From: Malaya genurostris
Taxonomy: Eukaryota > Arthropoda > Insecta > Diptera > Culicidae
DNA length: 64,000 nucleotides
Assembly (NCBI RefSeq): GCF_030247185.1
Contig: NC_080571.1
Location: forward strand, 231,525,666-231,589,665
Direction: 5' to 3'
Each line of letters opens with the position of its first letter. The stretch's first letter is position 1. This document shows, one piece after another, positions 59,666-64,000 of the stretch. The notes under the pieces were generated by a model. That model saw only the letters and a list, made by a program, of their open reading frames with translations. It was not told where the DNA came from and did not search any database. Made by a program: the position numbers and the translations under genes.

Positions 59666-61474
59666 TCACGCTCTTGCAATGATTTTCACCGGGATTCCTT
59701 TGTCTGGTCGAAGTACTAGGTCCGTTTTGACTCGCAACTTTCCCAGTGATTCGCCGGGAAGAATTTTGTAATTGGAAATCAGCTTAATGAGTGTTGTCTT
59801 CATCTCCAGCAAAGCGTACCGTTGACCAATACAATTCCGTGAGCCAGCACTGAATGGTATGTAATCGTAGGGACCCCGTTTAGATTCCGCCGTTTCGGAG
59901 AACCGATCAGGATCGAAACGCTCTGGATCGGGATATACCTTCGGGTTTCTATGGACAACATAGATTGGAATAAGGAAATCTTGGCCAGCTTTTATTGTTG
60001 TTCCGTCTAAAAATTTAAAATCAGTTAGATTACAAAAACTAATTGAATTCAACTTTCTACTCATTTCTAAATCATCCATCAATTTCCTCCCGATGAATGG
60101 AACAGGAGGAAATAGTCGCATCGATTCTTTTATCACAGCTTCTAAATAGCGGAATTCCTGAAGATCTTGATAAGTAAGCACGTAAGATTTTGAATTCTTT
60201 CCCAGTATCGATACGATTTCATCGTATATGCGCTCCTGAATTGGTTGATTCAACGCCAACTGATAAACTACGAACGCAATTCCGCTTGTTGTTGTGTCAT
60301 GTCCCTTCAAAACACACAAGGTGAGAACTAGTGCAGATATTTTTACAATTAGATTATCAATTACCTCAAACATAAAAGTGTCCACTTCCTCCCGAATATC
60401 CAAGTCTGAAAGTGGTTTCCCTTCTACATGAACATTCAAAAGTAAATCCAAAAACGTCATTTTTTTCTTAGAATTTACATTGTCCTCATCTCGATTGGAA
60501 TCAATCTGTCTAAGCTTTTCATTTTCCAATGTCTTTCTCCGAGATTTGATAATGGAATCCGTGAACCGATGAAGAGCTTTAGTGACTTTTCGCTGTTTCC
60601 AGCCATTCGGATGAATGAGTGAATATAAAAATGGAAAACCAGATAACATGCTTACAGTTTGCAGTAGAATTAAGACGGACATTCTGGAAAAAATGTGATC
60701 TTGATCTTCTCCAATGTAATAACCAGAGTTAATTGTAGATTTACCGTTTAACACTTTGCACGTACTTGTTAGTAGGATCTTTTTGAGCGTTCACTGCAGT
60801 TCCCATGGATGTTTCTATTTCGTTATAATACATTGAAAACGCAACCCACAGATTTGATAAAGGGTAAGCTTACCGCAAATACTATCCAAAGCCATCAACG
60901 TTATGTAATCGTACATATCAAATTCTTTCCCATCGACGTGTTTTTTCAAATTTTCGACCATTACATTCGTCTCCTTGTCAAACACCGTTACGAAATGTTC
61001 TAGAACTTTAAAATGGAACGTTGGTGTTATTATTCTTCTACGCTGGAACCACTTTTCTCCATTTGAAATCAGTAAGCCTTCGCCTAGCCAAGGTTTCAGA
61101 AAATCATAAATGAACGACTTCTGAGCGTGTTTTGCCATTATCACCTTCTCCACATTCTCCGCGCTGGTCACGTTAATCATGGTCATATTGAACAAACTCC
61201 AAGTGAAAATGTCTGGACCATAGCGTTCGTGAAAACCAACCACAGTTTCGAAAAGTCCTGCAAAATAATATTACCGCATTTTCACGGCTTTCATGTAAAC
61301 GAAACTGTTCAAACCTGGAATATCCTTTTGGAAAAATTCTCCTAAATTACCCCACAGAGGGTGCGGTTTAGGTCCGACGAAATGGGAAGCCACTAGTTTC
61401 AGCTGTTTCCTGGTAGCAAAGTAAAAGAACAACTGATAAACCAGCAATCCTATTGCTACTGCTTCCACCAACAT
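59666..61474 (-). CDS. cytochrome P450, CYP4 family
   Basis: Six exons (61474-61315, 61257-60874, 60814-60745, 60683-60365, 60304-60061, 60006-59666) with consistent phases give 505 aa, the normal P450 length. The N-terminus MLVEAVAIGLLVYQLFFYFA is a membrane anchor, followed by the Pro-rich hinge GPKPHPLWGNLG. The C-helix WFQRRRIITPTFHF is present. The CYP4 signature EVDTFMFE|GHDTT is split by the exon 4/5 intron at Glu311. The ExxR is Glu371-Arg374 (ESMR), followed by NPKVYPDPERFDPDRF. The haem loop FSAGSRNCIGQRYA has the axial Cys451. The family performs NADPH-dependent monooxygenation in the ER, and CYP4 enzymes often omega-hydroxylate fatty acids or odorants or act on insecticides. The substrate cannot be told. 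Open frames reading through the introns after Glu311 and near 60007-60060 are not coding. The gene is convergent with the cyclase, with 450 bp between stops. Confidence 0.95.
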
Positions 61475-62077
61475 TGTTTAAACTGAAACACTAGACGCAC
61501 GACAGAAAACTGAGGGTGCTATTCGGTAAACACGAACTTTTTTCAGTTGGTTATCGTTCAGTAAGTCGGATTTTTTATCGCTTATCACTTAAACAAAAAA
61601 TATTGATTAGACAAAGTCCAACGGTTCTGAAGAATCATTATTATTCAGCATTTAAAAAATTTCATGGTCTATGGTGAAACATTTCTCCTAAATTACAAAA
61701 ATATACAAGAAATAGAACATTTTGTACACAATTTAGAGTTAAGTAATCTTAATTAATTAATTAATTAATCAATAACGTCGACGAGTACAAGCGATCAAGG
61801 TCAATAACGTTGACATACCAGTAAATGAAATTGAATTTTTATTAAAATATGCAACGTCTCAGTAAAAAAATACAAGCAATTCATCTACACTGCGCAAGCA
61901 GAGCATTATAAGTTAAGTGCCTTGCTTAGTTGGTAGCAGAAAACGGTGAAATTCGGCTCTAAACGTAATAATGTACACTATTGTTTTTTTTTCTATGTAA
62001 AGGGTGTTATTTTTGTAGGGATAAATAACTGCCATAATTCAAGGTCATTTAAATGTCAATGTCACTTCTAGTGTTTT
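61475..62077. other. 5' flank of the P450 gene
   Basis: Presumed promoter and 5' UTR, with no definite core promoter element. A ttaattaattaattaatta run lies near 61750. The stretch 'aagggtgttatttttgtag' at about 62001 may be the outer end of the mariner-type element that follows. Confidence 0.45.
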
Positions 62078-62084
62078 GCTAAGT

Positions 62085-62690
62085 AATGTTAGATAATTCA
62101 TCTTGGACAGGTTTACACCAGAACAACGCTTTAAAATTGAGAAAATTTATTTCGAGAACAATCATTCAATTCGTGAAACGCACAGAAAAATTCATGATGT
62201 TTGTGGATGTTTATGGACGGCCCACTGAACACTCCATTCGTCGAGTGATGGATAAATTTTGCGCGGATTACACTCTATTGAACCTTGAACCATCGTCTCG
62301 TGCCAAAACTGTGCGTAATGAAGCCACAATCTTTGCTGTTAATGATAGTGTTTTGCAAGACCCAAATTTGTCGATTCACCGACACGCATCACAATTAATC
62401 CGCTGCCCGTCGACCACATAGAAAATTTATCGAAAAGACCTACAATCATACAAGATCCAGTTGATTCAGGAATTGAAGCCGCTTGATCATGATAAGCGTC
62501 GAACACTCGCCTGGTGGGCAATGGATAAGTTGACCGAAGATCCACTTATTTATCGCAAAATTGTGTTAACTGACAAGGCACATTTTTGGTTCCATGGGGT
62601 GGATTGCAAACAAAAACAATTTCCATTTTTGGAACAATAGCAATCCTTATGATGTTCTAGAGGCACCGTTACAATCTAAAAAGTACGCTG
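62085..62690 (+). pseudogene. Tc1/mariner-superfamily (IS630-like) transposase remnant
   Basis: The first part is frameshifted (aggtttacaccagaacaacg encodes FTPEQR-like residues). It then reads GRPTEHSIRRVMDKFCADYT, VRNEATIFAVNDSVLQDPNL and SIHRHASQLIRCPSTT, a stop, KIYRKDLQSYKIQLIQELKP, LDHDKRRTLAWWAMDKLTED and PLIYRKIVLTDKAHFWFHG. The last corresponds to the first catalytic Asp (SDEAHF in active relatives, here TDKAHF) and VNKQN-like residues. Stops and frameshifts occur throughout and the remaining catalytic domain is missing. Confidence 0.82.
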
Positions 62691-63640
62691 TTTGATGCGG
62701 AATTCACGCTGGTGGCATCATCGCACGGAGAACCCTCCGATCATAAAATTGCGATATCGCAGTTTTTGATTTTTGCGATAGTTGATTTAACTAATTCCTT
62801 TTTGATTCAACCAATACGGTTTTTGATTTGCATATATTCAAGTGGTTAAAAAATGTGTTGTTTTGAATGCTGTCAAATGCCGGAGACAGCTGAAAGCAAA
62901 ACAATAATCGAAATGGAAAATCAACAATTTTTTTAGTTGAAATCTGTTCGCGTCGCTTCAAAATGTTAATGAAAACAACATTGATGGTGGTTAAAGCGTT
63001 TGGGAAATTTGTATTCATTCGATTTGAGAAATTTATGATTCCATAACAAGTGTTTATCGATCAGCAGTGTTGTGAAAAAGTTTACCTTGTTTAAGATGAA
63101 AATAAGTTAGTGGCAAATTGGAAAACGTTTACTGATTTGGTGTTACAAAAATCAAACAATTGACACTCATTTGTACTTCTGTACAGAGATATTGAAATTA
63201 AAAAGATTGTAATATTGAAAGGTCTTCAATCAAATGTATATGCGTTCATCTATATTTAATCGTTTTCGTTAAATGAATGATCATCTCGTAATCTGTCAGG
63301 TATGCGCAAACATTTTATGCTTCAAGCGATTGGTTCAATGTTAAAAGAAAAATGTTCATCTTCTTTCATGATTTATTAAAAACAGTTGCTTTTGCCGAAA
63401 AAATGAAAACAGATTCCAATGCGTAGAAGTTTTACGCGTAGAATTAGACATAAACGCACATAACATATAGTTGATAAAAGTTAGGAATACATTTTTTAAT
63501 AACCTGGGCTGGAAAAGCAAGATTTAAAAATAATCCAACCGAGATCACTGCCAAAGATCACTTGTGATTTTTTCCAATAAAGATCACTACTGATCTGATC
63601 TATTTATTGAGCACGAAGTAAACAACGCGTTGTGTCGGTT
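62691..63640. other. gene-free stretch
   Basis: AT-rich, no supportable gene. Confidence 0.5.
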
Positions 63641-63835
63641 ACGTCACTTACACCATCATATCTCCTGAACCGGAAGTGACAGCCATTTGATCTTCAAACT
63701 TGATTCACAATATTCACGAGTAAGCTTGTTGAAATCGGTTCAATTATCTCCGAGAAAGTTAAGTGGAAAAAAATGTTAGAGGTACACGTAGAAACACAGA
63801 CAATTATCGAAGGCAAAATATTAATAATTCATATA
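63641..63835 (+). repeat. fragment of the dispersed repeat family
   Basis: Words such as 'tcatatctcctgaaccggaagtgacagcc', 'tcaaacttgattcacaat' and 'gttgaaatcggttcaattatctccgagaaagttaagtg' resemble the internal module of the GCCTTTCTCATAT-type repeats, but more distantly. No ends are present. Confidence 0.5.
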
Positions 63836-63839
63836 CACT

Positions 63840-64000
63840 AGAGATGGGCAATTCGCTCCTGAGCTGTTCCAGTGAATCGAATCATTGAAGTGAGCTGACA
63901 GCTCACAGCTCTTTTCAAAAGAACCGCAGCTCACCAGCTCACTCATTTGCTACCCAGTTCACTGCATTATGACGAAGGGAACACGCTACGAGCTGATCGG
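63840..64000. repeat. start of a GAGCTG-rich repeat, cut by the window end
   Basis: From 'actagagatgggcaattcgc' the sequence is rich in agctc/gagct words (gagctgacagctcacagctc, agctcaccagctcactc). The 'agagatgggc' start resembles the ends of the element at 13830-14632, so a MITE end is possible. Its right end is outside the window. Confidence 0.5.

Overview
The window is insect nuclear DNA, most likely from a mosquito and probably a culicine. The genes have short introns with GT-AG borders. The protein set is dipteran in character: a Bap55 actin-like protein, a juvenile hormone epoxide hydrolase (JHEH) cluster, a CYP4 P450 and a soluble-type adenylyl cyclase. Introns and intergenic DNA are packed with mariner, piggyBac, RTE/Jockey-type, Helitron, SINE and MITE remnants. 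I could not search a database, so genus and species are not claimed.

Layout. 1-1373 is a (TTA)n array of about 1.37 kb. 1375-6200 is gene-poor and holds two broken mariner copies and an interspersed repeat. 6338-7791 (minus) is a complete four-exon Bap55/ACTL6-type gene (422 aa). 8000-12690 is intergenic and holds a repeat, a mariner end and a Jockey-type reverse transcriptase remnant. From 12953 to 59215 (plus) I reconstruct one adenylate cyclase type 10-like gene of 21 exons. All intron phases agree and the total is 5181 nt (1726 aa). It has two class III cyclase domains, a P-loop NTPase and a long helical C-terminal part.

The cyclase's third intron (13424-37050, 23.6 kb) contains three intact, separately transcribed JHEH genes on the opposite strand (464, 458 and 458 aa). 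All three keep the complete epoxide hydrolase catalytic set. Among them lie an internally deleted piggyBac with exact TTAA ends, an RTE-like element with a 12-bp target duplication, a probable solo LTR, and a foldback mariner inserted in a Jockey-type element. Intron 10 (39511-49887) holds a Helitron remnant, a 1.66 kb tandem duplication, a 329-bp tandem array inside a dispersed repeat, a MITE and a tRNA-derived SINE. Intron 11 holds a hAT-like MITE and intron 16 holds a second RTE-like element. Downstream and convergent is a complete six-exon CYP4-family P450 (59666-61474, minus, 505 aa). The window ends in repeat-rich DNA.

How the genes work together. The JHEH enzymes would open the epoxide of juvenile hormone at the ER membrane, and the P450 is also an ER enzyme able to act on lipophilic substrates. 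Bap55 belongs to SWI/SNF-type chromatin complexes and the cyclase makes cAMP. The sequence gives no evidence that the cyclase and its nested JHEH genes share a pathway. The nesting is positional. I found no clearly new defence or mobile system. The most notable points are the nested gene architecture, the mosaic identity of two JHEH paralogues (gene conversion), and several transposons whose exact borders can be read.
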